Assembly: GCF_014898055.3 (NCBI RefSeq)
Contig: NW_023601543.1
Location: 9,480,440 to 9,544,439, forward strand
Source: Talpa occidentalis
Taxonomy: Eukaryota; Chordata; Mammalia; Eulipotyphla; Talpidae
Reading direction: 5' to 3'
DNA: 64,000 bases
Part shown: one piece after another, positions 35,475 to 44,285 of the stretch
Layout: the number at the start of each line of letters is the position of its first letter
Position numbering within the stretch: the stretch's first letter is position 1
Position numbers and translations under genes: made by a program
Notes under the pieces: generated by a model
What the model was told of the DNA's origin: nothing
The model's database searches: none
What the model saw: only the letters and a program-made list of their open reading frames with translations

Positions 35475-36674
35475 GTCCACCCCCTCAGGGTTTTCTGCCA
35501 TACAGTCTATACATATATACACAATTTTCTAAGCAAACAAACAATGCAGCCATGGCCCACAAAAGCAAATACATCAAATAACAAAATACAACATAACAAA
35601 ATACAACAGAACACAAATAAGTCCAGGCAGGGCACCAACCAAGTGCAAAAGACAATTATTGGTACCAGCAGATGAGCCACCAAATCTGCTGCCGAAGGCA
35701 CTGCTCATACGAGGGAGGGGAAATCACACACGGCATCTGCTATAACACACCAGGAGCCGTCAGGCTTCCTGGCCTTCTCTGGCTGTAGTCTCGGCTACAA
35801 GGCACACACAGCATCCACCCCCAGGATGCACTAGCTCTGGGATTGGCAATTTTATTCTGTTGGGGGTAATCGCCAACCCTCAGGGTTTCTGTCTGCAGTC
35901 GCTCCAACACTCGGCCTTCATGGCCACCCATGCGACTCACAGACCCCTGCTCTCAAGCCAACCCACTGCACCAGCACATGGGTTGGGATCCAAACTTTGC
36001 ATTTGGCTTGGGCTCTACCCCAAGCCACATTCCCCACCCGTCCCCAAGGACGGGCTCCTCAGCTCCTCACCCTCACTCAAGAATGAGCAGGGCATCACCC
36101 ATAGGTGATTTTACGAGACTCACAGGGCTTCAGCATACCCAGGCTGCTTAACAGCCGCTTTAGGGCTTCTCAACTTAGCATCAGTACCAGCTTTTGCCAC
36201 CTTAGTTGGCTTTTCTCCTCCACCTGGCTGCTGGGCATACACAGGCTGCTTTTGGCCATCTAGGCCCACTGGCCACCCCAGATTCTCAAAAAATAAACAT
36301 AACCTGCTAAGGTCCTCCGCCTTCTGGCGGGATTGTCAGTCCAAAATCATCAGTTCATCAGTCTATCAGTCCATTGGCCTCTCCCTGCTTCAGCAATGGC
36401 CTGCTGCCTCAGGGGTCATTGGCTGGTCCTTTCCGGTGTCGTTGGCTGGTCCTATCCGGTGGTCGTTGGCTGGTCCTTTCCGGTGTCGTTGGCTGGTCCT
36501 TTCGGGCGTCTCCTTCACGCCAGGTCTCATCCTGTAGCTCGTGGACGTATCCATCTTCTATACCGCCATGGTGCCTCCAGCATCGTCACAGGCAAAGTCT
36601 GTTCTCCTTAGTCCCTCCAGGTCTTCGGAGGGCTCCAATACCCGTCTGCATGGATCTTGCCGACTTACGCCAAT
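35475..36674 (-). mobile_element. Provirus interior, non-coding
   Basis: On the minus strand it starts after the 5' LTR at 36674. The position expected for the primer-binding site reads ATTGGCGTAAGTCGGCAAG. It starts with a TGG as required, but I cannot match it to a standard retroviral primer tRNA. A 23-24 bp tandem repeat lies in the leader (36421-36510). A gag-sized frame is absent. One open stretch of about 65 codons (about 36114-36322), basic and Gly/Pro-rich, has no start codon. A hydrophobic stretch of 64 codons (35507-35701) is near the 3' end. No known domain could be assigned to either. Confidence 0.75.
36421..36510. repeat. Four-copy 23-24 bp tandem repeat in the provirus leader
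   Basis: Unit GGCTGGTCCTTTCCGGTGTC plus GTT. Copies start at 36421, 36444, 36468 and 36491; the second has an A and an extra G, and the fourth diverges at its end. It lies about 165-250 bp inside the provirus from the 5' LTR. Confidence 0.9.
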
Positions 36675-37099
36675 TGTAAGGACAGGACTGACCACAGTGC
36701 GGGTTTTCTGATCCCATGCAGATCAGGTAAAGGAGCAGTCAGAGTCCTCAGTAGTTTTGCAGGTTTTTTATTTGGGGTTCACCAGGCATATGGCAGGCAG
36801 GGTGCTGGCTGGGAGGCTGCAGGCCTCCCAGCCCCCAGCAAGTCTTCACTCTATCTGGGCTCTCTGGCGTTCTCTGCTTCTGCTTCGGCTTCTCCTTCAG
36901 TTCTGCTGCTGCTGGCTGGGCTGCTCGCGTCCCCCGTGACGCCGCCCTTAAAAGCACAGTCTTAGCTCAGCTGAATCCCATCTACCTATGCCCACACCCT
37001 ATTCCAGGTGCCCACCATCAGGCATGCATTCAGGACAAGGATCCATCATCTATCCTGATGGCAGAAGGGCAGAAAAGCCTGATATTTTCTTACCCTACA
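36675..37099 (-). repeat. 5' LTR of the compact provirus
   Basis: 425 bp. It is 14 bp shorter than its partner through six single-base losses in short homopolymers and one 8-bp loss in the G-rich zone near 36805. Outside the first 70 positions no base substitution was seen against the other LTR. Confidence 0.93.
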
Positions 37100-37186
37100 C
37101 CCACTTACACCCTTCGGATTCTAAGGAACCTTATTTCTGTCCCAGGCCCATTTCCTCATCCTGGCCTCACGTCCATCAATCTCTAA

Positions 37187-37410
37187 ACCAGTGGTCGGTA
37201 AACTTCAGCACTTGGACCCAATCATGCCCACTGCCTGCTTTTGTGAATAAGTATTATTAGAACATAGCCACGACTTGTGTTTGTGTCAAACCAACAGCTG
37301 CTTTTTCCCTACAATAGTGAAGTTAGGGAATTGACAGAATCTTATGGCCCACAAACTCAAAGTACTCACATTGTCCCTTACATGAAAAATCTGCTGACCT
37401 CGGTTCTAAG
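37187..37410 (+). mobile_element. hAT-type DNA transposon relic
   Basis: The left end, cagtggtcggtaaacttc, and the right end, aaaaatctgctgacctcg, form degenerate inverted repeats. The interior 'aagtattattagaacatagc', 'cacgacttgtgtttgtgtca' and 'agaatcttatggcccacaaa' match a widespread non-autonomous mammalian hAT family whose name I am not sure of. No open frame. Confidence 0.65.
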
Positions 37411-38430
37411 GCTTTGTATAGCTAGTTCTGCTATGCTATTTTTTCTTTGGCACTATTGATATTTTGGAGGTTTGGAGGTTACCTGTTGTACAACCATCCC
37501 AGGCCGGGTAGGTTCATTCTTGATTTGGGTAGACAGAAAGAATGTTAGAGCCTTCGAAATCTCTAACATGCCTTTAATGCTAAATCAGGACCGAGCCCTC
37601 TAGCCTCCGTGAATCTTCCCTTTCACCCTCGCTTCTTAGCCCAGGTGTCAGTATTTATATATGCACATGCCCTGTGCTAGCTGGCTTCTAGGCCCAGGTG
37701 TCCATAATCGTAGATGCACGTGCCCCAGCTCACACTCCCAAGCGCTCTTTGCATTCACGCAGTATCACGCATGGGTAATGCAATCTGGGAGGAAAACAAG
37801 GCCACAGGTGGCAGCCGTAGAGGCTCGAGGCAGGAGAGTGAAAAGGAGCAGAGTATTCCATTTTCCCTACACCTGTCTTTACACTTGCTTCAGTACCCAT
37901 TTTTCCTCAATTGGCAGAAGTTGCACAGCTTAAAAATGAATCAGTGACTCTGTCCCACCTCCCTTAACCAGGCCCAGAGGGGACTGCAGCTTGTGAATTT
38001 TGTGATTGCCCATCCTGCCCTTGTCTTAATGGGAAAAAATGAGATCATGAAGTCTGAAATCTTCTATTTCAGATGAAGGAGACACACCAGAAACCATAAA
38101 TCACTTCTAGAAAATTGTTTCCCATTTCTGCTTGTGTCTGTTGTTCAATTGTGGAGAGAAAGTGAGACAACAGCATTGCGTCTCTAAGCATGAGCAAGCT
38201 CTGGGGAAGAACGTGCAATAACTAAGAGTCACTGGGAAATAGATTTAAATACATTTCAGCAACACAGCAAGCTGGATTTCCAAGCCAGGAAGCCTTGGAC
38301 CCTGCATAGAAGTCTTAGGCTACTTGGTAACTATTTTTTTTTTTTTTAGCACGACTAAGCATTACTAAGAAGCTACTATCAGCATGGAAATGTCTTTGGT
38401 ATAGGACAAAGGGTGAAGTATTCTTTCTGG
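37411..38430. other. No gene; unassigned
   Basis: 37620-37740 contains a near-duplicate pair (agcccaggtgtcagtattta and 'ggcccaggtgtccataatcg', each followed by atgcac). A pure T-run of about 15 bp lies at about 38333-38347. Frames at 37661-37947 overlap in different phases and are not supported. Confidence 0.35.
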
Positions 38431-38436
38431 CTACTT

Positions 38437-38655
38437 CCTGCTGACAAAGGGGATGGCGTGGTAGGGAGGTCAAGGAATGTGGTCAGCTGTGGGGTCGCTG
38501 GTGGGGAGGCGCGAGTAGGGGTGTAGGAGAAGTTGGTTAAATGTGGTGTGTGTCATCTCTTGGGTCTGGTGTTGGATGAAATGGAGTGAGCATGGGGCAA
38601 AAAGAAAAAAATAAGGAGATTAGGATCAGAGGCCCTTTGAGTGGTAAAACCTTGC
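38437..38655 (-). pseudogene. Possible ERV env N-terminal leader remnant
   Basis: Directly downstream of the integrase stop on the minus strand, where env should begin, is a short frame with a hydrophobic leader-like stretch (motif LILISLFFSFCPML). A stop follows about 20 codons later, and any further env is too degraded to recognise. Position and hydrophobicity are the only support. Confidence 0.3.
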
Positions 38656-38756
38656 CTAAGGCTGTGCTGATCTGGAATTGTCAGGCATAGACAGAAGAAT
38701 GGGAAGTGGCTTGAAGAGATGGGATTAGAAACAGAGGAGGGAGAGTCAGAGGGCCT

Positions 38757-39450
38757 CTACTCTGTAGGCTGAGTGGAACCTGGACCAGGGGCTGCAGTGA
38801 TGCCTACCCGAGTTGGTCCCAAGCAAACACACTGCTTGTTCACAGGGACCCGTTTGACCCTGGACAGGTGGTGCCAGGATGTGTCACCCAAGACCTTGAC
38901 AGCCGTTGGTGTAGTCAGGATGATCGTGTGTGGACCCATCCACCTTGGCTGAAGTGGTTTAGGAGAGATGGCTTTCAGAAGAACCTGGTCTCCAGGGTAC
39001 AGCAGGTTGACAGGTGCGTCAGGTGACGTAGGCACAGGTTGTGGCAGATAGCGGCCTGCGTGTTCGCGGAGCAGCTGTCTGAGCAAAGAGAAGGATGGAA
39101 AATATCCAGCCAACAGTGTAGGTGGGACTGGGAGTTCATGGTTAGTAAGAAGAGGTCTGCCATATGTCAGTGCAAAGGGGCTCAGGAACAAGGAGCCACG
39201 GGGGGTGGCTCGGTGGTGCATTAGAGCCAGTGGGAGCAGCTCCACCCAGGATTTGAGCAGCTCAGTGGAGAGTTTGGTTAGGTGGTCTTTGGTAAGACCG
39301 TTTACCCATTCTACCTTACCAGAAGATTGTGGTCAGTAGGAAATGTGTAGTTTCCAGGGGATGCCCAGGGAGGAGGAGACCTGTTGAGCAATCTCTGAGA
39401 TAAAGGCAGGTCCGCTGTCCGACTGGTGATGGTGTCTACCATAGCAAGAA
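38757..39450 (-). pseudogene. ERV pol: integrase C-terminal two-thirds (gammaretrovirus-like)
   Basis: On the minus strand a frame contains the catalytic-core segment SDSGPAFIS (second acidic residue), then one in-frame TGA (39333-39335), then KVEW with the glutamate of the DDE triad. It continues open to 38757 through the C-terminal DNA-binding domain (YPGDQVLLK, RWMGPHTI). The first catalytic Asp and the HHCC zinc domain are missing because the sequence before 39450 is RT-derived. Integrase inserts retroviral cDNA into host DNA; this copy cannot work. The match is by motif and spacing to gammaretrovirus-like (ERV class I) pol. The 162-codon frame 38757-39245 is its longest intact piece. Confidence 0.85.
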
Positions 39451-39457
39451 GAGGGTG

Positions 39458-39885
39458 TTATCTGCGATAGGGAGTGGAACATCCATGAGGCCTGGCAGGA
39501 TTGAGAGTCGAGGACTGGGAGAGGGAGATGAGAGGGTCTTTGACAAAGAGAGTGTAGAAATCTAACACACAAGAGGGTGTTAGAAGGGAGAGAGCCCAGT
39601 GAGCGAGTAGGTCCTGGAACCAATGTGGAGATCCAACGTTTACAAGTTGGCCCAGTGTGAGTTTTAGGGCCTGTCTGGAGAGGGGAGCAGCCGCCACAAG
39701 TGCACGCAATCAGGGCTGCCATCCTCTTACAGTGGGATCCATTTGTTTAGAGAGAGAAGCAACTGGTCGCTGGACTGGCCCATTGGGTTGGCCCAGAACC
39801 CCTAGAGCAATGCCCTGTTGCTCACCTGTCAATAACAGGAATGGCTTTCCCGGGTCTGGGAGAGCCAAGGCTCATCTCAGAGAGC
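39458..39885 (-). pseudogene. ERV pol: RT C-terminal / connection region
   Basis: Minus-strand segments PVASLSKQMDP and then LKLTLGQL with STLNPA are the thumb/connection region at the end of gammaretrovirus-like RT. There is one in-frame stop between them (just upstream of 39709) and a phase change. No RNase H active-site region follows; homology jumps directly to integrase near 39450. The catalytic RT core is absent upstream. It is non-functional. Confidence 0.75.
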
Positions 39886-40045
39886 TTTGCCTGGATAAAG
39901 CAGAGAAAACAGGGTGTAGAAACAAAGAAAAGCATGATCATGATCACCGGGCCTGCTAGCGGCAGGATGCATGGCAGTAAGGGAGAGCTGGTCCAGGTTT
40001 GGATGTCCTGGCCCCAGCTTCGGCTGACGAAGAGTCGCTCAGAGG
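39886..40045 (-). pseudogene. ERV env transmembrane-anchor-like segment
   Basis: The minus-strand frame carries SWGQDIQTW and a hydrophobic run of about 26 residues (LAGPVIMIMLFFV and onward), which resembles the membrane-proximal part and anchor of a class I ERV env TM subunit. It lies upstream of RT and integrase, which is not canonical order. It runs without a break into RT-like sequence near 39885, so a deletion or recombination junction is inferred. Confidence 0.5.
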
Positions 40046-40540
40046 GGATTTTGCTGGTTGGATGAGCAAGTCCATGAATGTGTTGTAGGAGGTGGAGACA
40101 CCTGAGTACACACGATTTCTCACCAAAATCTCTCTCTCAGACCTTCAACACTTTCTTTTGCGTTCTTTCTTTCTAATACTATTTCATTTTCCCCATCCTA
40201 CTTTATATTATCTTAAGGACCTTCAGAATATCCATCTTCAATACATTCTTTTTTTTTTCAAACACACATACCTCACCTCACTTGCATTTACTAGAATTAG
40301 CAAAACCTTAGTGTTATAAGGACATTTAACACCATCTAAATAATGATGAAAAAACACAAATTTAAGATAGATATCCATTGTAGCTTTTCGTTCCTGTACC
40401 CAGGGATTTAATTGGCAGAGAATGGTGTTCAAAGCCTGCATCTGTTGGGCGATATTAATGTTTCCAATTTGGCAAAGGTCACCCTGTAGGGTTTGTATTG
40501 GGGGAGGAGGTGGGGTGGGTGGCTGTCTGTACAGGATTTT
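40046..40540 (-). pseudogene. ERV-derived? segment with possible env coil
   Basis: A minus frame at about 40400-40500 contains a leucine/glutamine-rich stretch (QQMQALNTILCQL) that could be an env heptad region. 40100-40270 is T/A-rich and looks like separate inserted or eroded sequence. The CX6CC motif expected in class I env was not seen. The assignment rests on position beside the anchor. Confidence 0.3.
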
Positions 40541-40859
40541 TAAAAGGGGAAATTTCAGGGCCTCCACGGTGGTGCAGCGGTTGAGCGCTGGGTTGCGAAG
40601 CTGCCCGCAGCCTCTGCAGCACCGGTTCGATCCCCGGCTGCTCCCCGGCCACTAGAGGAGGGTCCCACATGGCGCGCAGACCTCTCCTGCCGCCCGCTGC
40701 TCCCCTCAGCAGTGTACTTCGGTCCTTCTGCCTGCTCTGCTCCCCGCTCTGGCTCTGGTGAATTCTCTCACCCTCCCGCGCTTCTGACTGTACCCGGTGC
40801 TTGAATAAATAAATAAATAAATCTTTAAACAAAATAAAAAAATAAAAGGGGAAATTCCA
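40541..40859 (+). mobile_element. tRNA-derived SINE with 17-bp duplication
   Basis: The body is 40558-40842. Flanks are TAAAAGGGGAAATTTCA (40541-40557) and the same with one T-to-C change (40843-40859). The B box GGTTCGATCCC is intact at 40624-40634. The tail is (AAAT)n ATCTTT then an A-rich run. It inserted into the ERV-related region, so it is younger than that ERV. Frames 40422-40655 and 40479-40895 are read-through. Confidence 0.96.
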
Positions 40860-41214
40860 GCTGGACTGACACTGTGTAAGAATCCCAAACTGCAAAAGTT
40901 TCCAGGTGACACTGGATACCTAGGCTTGCTTGCTGCGGGACTGAGATTGATCATAGCCTAGGGCTTATTGGAGTAGGAAGGTGTGCAGATTTTCCAGTTG
41001 AGCAGGCCCCCTGCACCGACCTTACAAATTGATTGTATTTTTTTTCCCCAAATCAGATAAGTAACCAGAATAACATAGCTACTTTTTCTACACAATATTA
41101 AAAACAATAATTGTAAAACTGTTTAAGAACTTGTTAGCCACTATTCCAATTGCTTTACAGGCATCACCTCTTATAATCCTTACAACTCTCTGAGGCTTTT
41201 ATAGTTTTTTCATT
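40860..41214. other. No gene; possible ERV edge then unassigned
   Basis: 40860-41030 may continue the ERV interior, because it joins smoothly to 40540 if the SINE is removed. 41120-41205 has an antisense MIR-like piece (ttgctttacaggcatcacct). Otherwise nothing. Confidence 0.35.
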
Positions 41215-41815
41215 AAAGTACTACTGATTTACATATAATCTGTAGGTTTCAGGTTTATAGCCTTTACAATCAACATCTATACACACTACCTTATTCTTTT
41301 AAAGATTTATTTATTTATGCAAAGAAGAGCTGGGGTGCAGGCCAGAGGTGTGGGGGTGAGAGGATTCACCAGAGACAGAGTGGGGAACAGAACAGGCCGA
41401 CTGACTGAAATACACTGCTGAGGGGAGCAGTGGGCGAGACAGGAGAGGTCTGCTGCGCCATGTGGTTTGCTCCCTGGTCAGCCAGGAATCAAACTCATGC
41501 TGCAGAGGCTGGGGATAGCTACATAGGTTGTGTCTTAACCCCTTGCGCTACCAGGGAGGCCCTATACTTACTACCTTATGTTCACCACCAGAATTCTAGT
41601 TTCAGTCTATCACAAAAATACCAGTTTTGATCCCTTTTACCTGATTTACCCACACCTTGTCCCTCTGCACCCCTTCCCATTTGGTAACCACTACTTTGTT
41701 CTTATAATCTAAAAGTTCCTTTTTGCTTTATTTCATTCATTTATTTCTTTTGTTTCTTTACATATAACATAAGGTATTTGTCTTTATCCTGACTTATTTC
41801 ACTAAGCATAATTTT
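41215..41815 (-). mobile_element. Old L1 3' UTR (antisense), interrupted by a SINE
   Basis: 'gtaggtttcaggtttatagc', 'cagttttgatcccttttacc', 'ccatttggtaaccactactt' and 'tcctgacttatttcactaag' are antisense L1M 3' end motifs in order, once the SINE at 41295-41561 is removed. Confidence 0.7.
41277..41579 (-). mobile_element. tRNA-derived SINE, older variant, antisense
   Basis: The body is 41295-41561 in minus orientation, with the tail T-run on the left (ttttaaagatttatttattt) and the head on the right (taccagggaggc). The flanks are the 18-mer CTATACACACTACCTTAT and a copy with two changes. It differs from the young copies through most of the head, so it represents an older subfamily. It is nested in an old L1. 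Confidence 0.9.
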
Positions 41816-41990
41816 TTTAAAAAATTAGTTTAAATGTTTATTAATTATGTTGATTCCCATATTACAACTGAAAAAAAAAAAACTGAAGTCAGAGAGAAGT
41901 CAAGTATCTCTCCAAGTTCCCAACACCTAAGTAAGTGGTTGAACTGGGATGAAAATACCATTTGCTGTGACCCTCCCTAAGCAACTCAGG
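41816..41990 (-). repeat. MIR SINE fragment (antisense)
   Basis: 'aactgaagtcagagagaagt', 'caagtatctctccaagttcc' and 'taagtggttgaactgggatg' match antisense MIR. A 12-bp A-run at about 41871-41882 interrupts the start. Confidence 0.6.
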
Positions 41991-42715
41991 AGCCAACATA
42001 CCTTGAGTTCTGCTTTGAGCAATAGGAATAAATTTGTTTGAACCATCCCTCCTCTCAGACCTGCTGCTCTAGTGTCCAGCAGTAAAGTATAAGACTTCTC
42101 TCTGGGTCCCTAAATAAAGAAAAGCTAAGTAATTCTGGCTGGGTTCTAGCTCATGGGCCTTTTTACAAACCACCTCGAGCAAAGGCAGAAGAGGAGGCAC
42201 CTGGCCAGATGTGCGTCTGCTGGTTCCTGCCATGGAGAGCCCCCTCCATGGCTACAGTGCTGCCTTTAGTGTCAGTCCTCTGGTCTAAGTATTGTTTCTC
42301 AAAAACATGTTCTATAAAACATATCAGTCTTCCACTCAGTCAGCGAGGACAGTTGAAGGAAAGGGAGAGAAAGCAATTCAAAGTCTGTTACCATAGTCCA
42401 GGTAGGAAATTATGAGGACTCTACTGGTAGCTGAGGTGGTGAGTCAGAAGGACTCACTCAAAATCAAGATATTAGGAAAACTCACAGGATATTATAATCG
42501 TATCAGTAAAGATGAGTGTGAGCTCTCTGCTATAACAAACTCTGAGACATGTAACTGCTCAAATTCCATACAAGTTTATTTCTTACATAAACAGTGCTGG
42601 GTACCTGAAGACACGGGTAGATCAGCCCTGCTCCATGCAGGCACCAGGCTTATAGCCACTGTGCCATCTCCGCTCTAGGCAACTATACACCCATCTTTCT
42701 GAAGCCAAATGCCTT
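41991..42715. other. No gene; unassigned
   Basis: 42510-42680 (aactgctcaaattccataca, then acaagtttatttcttacata) resembles an old DNA-transposon or LTR repeat but was not assigned. Frames of up to 88 codons lack motifs. Confidence 0.3.
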
Positions 42716-42985
42716 TCTTCTAAGAAGTCTGTTCATCAGTCATTTGTTTCACCATGCTCCACTCTCTAATCTGTTTTCTCATAACACTCTGGGAATCTCT
42801 CTCCCATAGCAACTACTACACTACACGAAGATTGTAAATTTGCCTGTTAGCCTGCTACAGGGTGAGTTCTTTGAGGGTGAACACCATGTCTTACCTTCAC
42901 CTCTCTGCACCCAGTGTCCTGTACTATGCTGGGGGTATAGTAAGTGTTAATTCAAAAAATGAATACATGACTAAAGGAATGAATG
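42716..42985 (+). repeat. L2 LINE 3' fragment
   Basis: Sense L2 3' region: 'cagggtgagttctttgaggg', 'tgaacaccatgtcttacctt', 'ctctctgcacccagtgtcct' and 'gtatagtaagtgttaattca', ending in aatgaatacatga. Confidence 0.7.
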
Positions 42986-43759
42986 GATAAGATATGTATC
43001 TTTCCCAACACTTACAAGTACACAGTATCCTAACCTCATCATCTTTTCAATATAAAAATAGTAACTTTTCTTGGATCTACATTTATCTTGTATAAATTAT
43101 CCCACAGTAAAAAGGGTATAAGTCAATTCACAATACATTGAAAATGGGAGTAATATTCTACTCATGATTTTTGCTATTTTCTTGACTACTCAGATTCAAA
43201 ATTGAAAGGTTTTAACCAATAGAAATACCGATACTGTCCAGCAAGAAATCCCGTTGAGGGTATAAAGCAAAATCTCCCCTGGATTTGGTTATTGTACCGG
43301 GAATAATTGAATAGTTTAAAACATGTCTGCCTTGTGACTTGGCCAGTCTTTATGTTATAACAATGGAAACTCACAAATGTGTCTAGGGAGTCATTTATGC
43401 ACTGGAGTGCCATATAAGAAACCCAATTGCATATAATGAAGTGTATAATGCACATAAACTTTTAATGACGAGTAAAAGCATTGCCAGGCTTCTCCAGGAG
43501 CAGCCCCTGGCTCATACCCTCCCCTGAGGTCCCCACAGGAGGAAAAGGGTTAACCCGCTGTTCTGCTCTCGCAGAAATGAGAGGACTCAGGCCAGCTGCA
43601 GAGGGCACACAGGTAGAAAACAAGAGAGCAAGGGGAGCGGGTTCATCAACTGACAAGTCAGCAATAGCATCCTGAAGGCTCCAGTTTGATTTCACTCAGC
43701 AAGAAAACTAGATCAGCAATTGCAGACTTCCAAGTGGCTGTGCTGTGTTGTGTCACGTG
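42986..43759. other. No gene; unassigned
   Basis: AT-rich, with a GC-richer patch at 43480-43650. The minus frame 43462-43695 (77 codons) and plus frame 43481-43675 overlap, and neither is recognised. Confidence 0.35.
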
Positions 43760-43985
43760 TTTGGATTAATGAGTCTAGTAGATCAGGATTTGAATCCAGA
43801 TCCTAGCACTTAGTCACTGTTTGACCTGGGACTAGTCACTTTATTTCTCTAATTCTCAATCTGTAAAATGGAATCAATAATATTTCCTACCTCCCAAAGT
43901 GGATACGAGGATTCAGAGATAATGAAAAGGAAGTTGCTGGGCTATACAGAGCTCAAGAAATGGCAGCTGTTGTCATTTTCATTAT
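43760..43985 (+). repeat. MIR SINE
   Basis: 'gatcaggatttgaatccaga', 'agtcactttatttctctaat', 'tcaatctgtaaaatggaatc' and 'cctcccaaagtggatacgag' are sense MIR in order. Confidence 0.8.
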
Positions 43986-43999
43986 TATAACCCAAGCTC

Positions 44000-44285
44000 A
44001 TGAATATTTACCCCTATGTTCTCTTCTAAGAATTTATTACAGTTTCAGTTCTTATATTTAAGTCTTTGATCCATTTTGAGTTCATTTTTATATGTGGCGT
44101 AAAGAGTCCAACTTCACTCTTTTGCACGTGACTATGCAGCTGTCCCAACCATTGAAGAGACTATCATTTTCCCATTGAAGGGTCTTAGCAACTTTGTCAA
44201 AATCAGTTGACCACAGATATTTGGTTTACCTCTGGACTCTCAATTTGATTCCATTCACCTATGTGTCTGTCTCTCTAGTTGGCCT
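44000..44285 (-). mobile_element. Old L1 ORF2 fragment (antisense)
   Basis: 'gtctttgatccattttgagt', 'actcttttgcacgtgactat' and 'gtcaaaatcagttgaccaca' correspond to the stretch at about 60660-60830 in the young L1 on the same strand, with much higher divergence. Confidence 0.85.

Larger units (their letters stand above)
35031..37104 (-). mobile_element. Compact two-LTR provirus with 5-bp duplication
   Basis: Two same-orientation LTRs (35036-35474 and 36675-37099) enclose 1,200 bp, and CCCAC repeats at 35031-35035 and 37100-37104 flank the whole. This shows a single retroviral integration. Orientation is minus: a polypurine stretch (minus-strand GAGGGGGTGGAC) abuts the 3' LTR at about 35475-35486. 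The interior has no RT, protease, integrase or env motif, and its open frames are short. It is therefore a non-coding provirus, either internally deleted or a non-autonomous family relying on enzymes from another element. The plus frames at 35000-35581 (193 codons) and 36657-36965 are antisense LTR read-through. Confidence 0.93.

Noticed and set aside
35000..35581. 193-codon plus-strand open frame, the longest outside L1
   Set aside because: It covers the whole lower LTR in antisense, and a shorter near-copy occurs in the other LTR (36657-36965). This is read-through of a repeat, not a gene.
35507..35701. An env membrane segment in the compact provirus
   Set aside because: It is hydrophobic and close to the 3' LTR, but low in complexity, with no env motif before it. 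It is mentioned only under the interior.
36421..36510. CRISPR-like short repeats
   Set aside because: The units are directly adjacent with no spacers and lie inside a mammalian provirus. It is a tandem repeat.
40479..40895. 138-codon minus frame spanning the ERV and SINE
   Set aside because: Most of it is antisense SINE. Only a short part at its end concerns the ERV.
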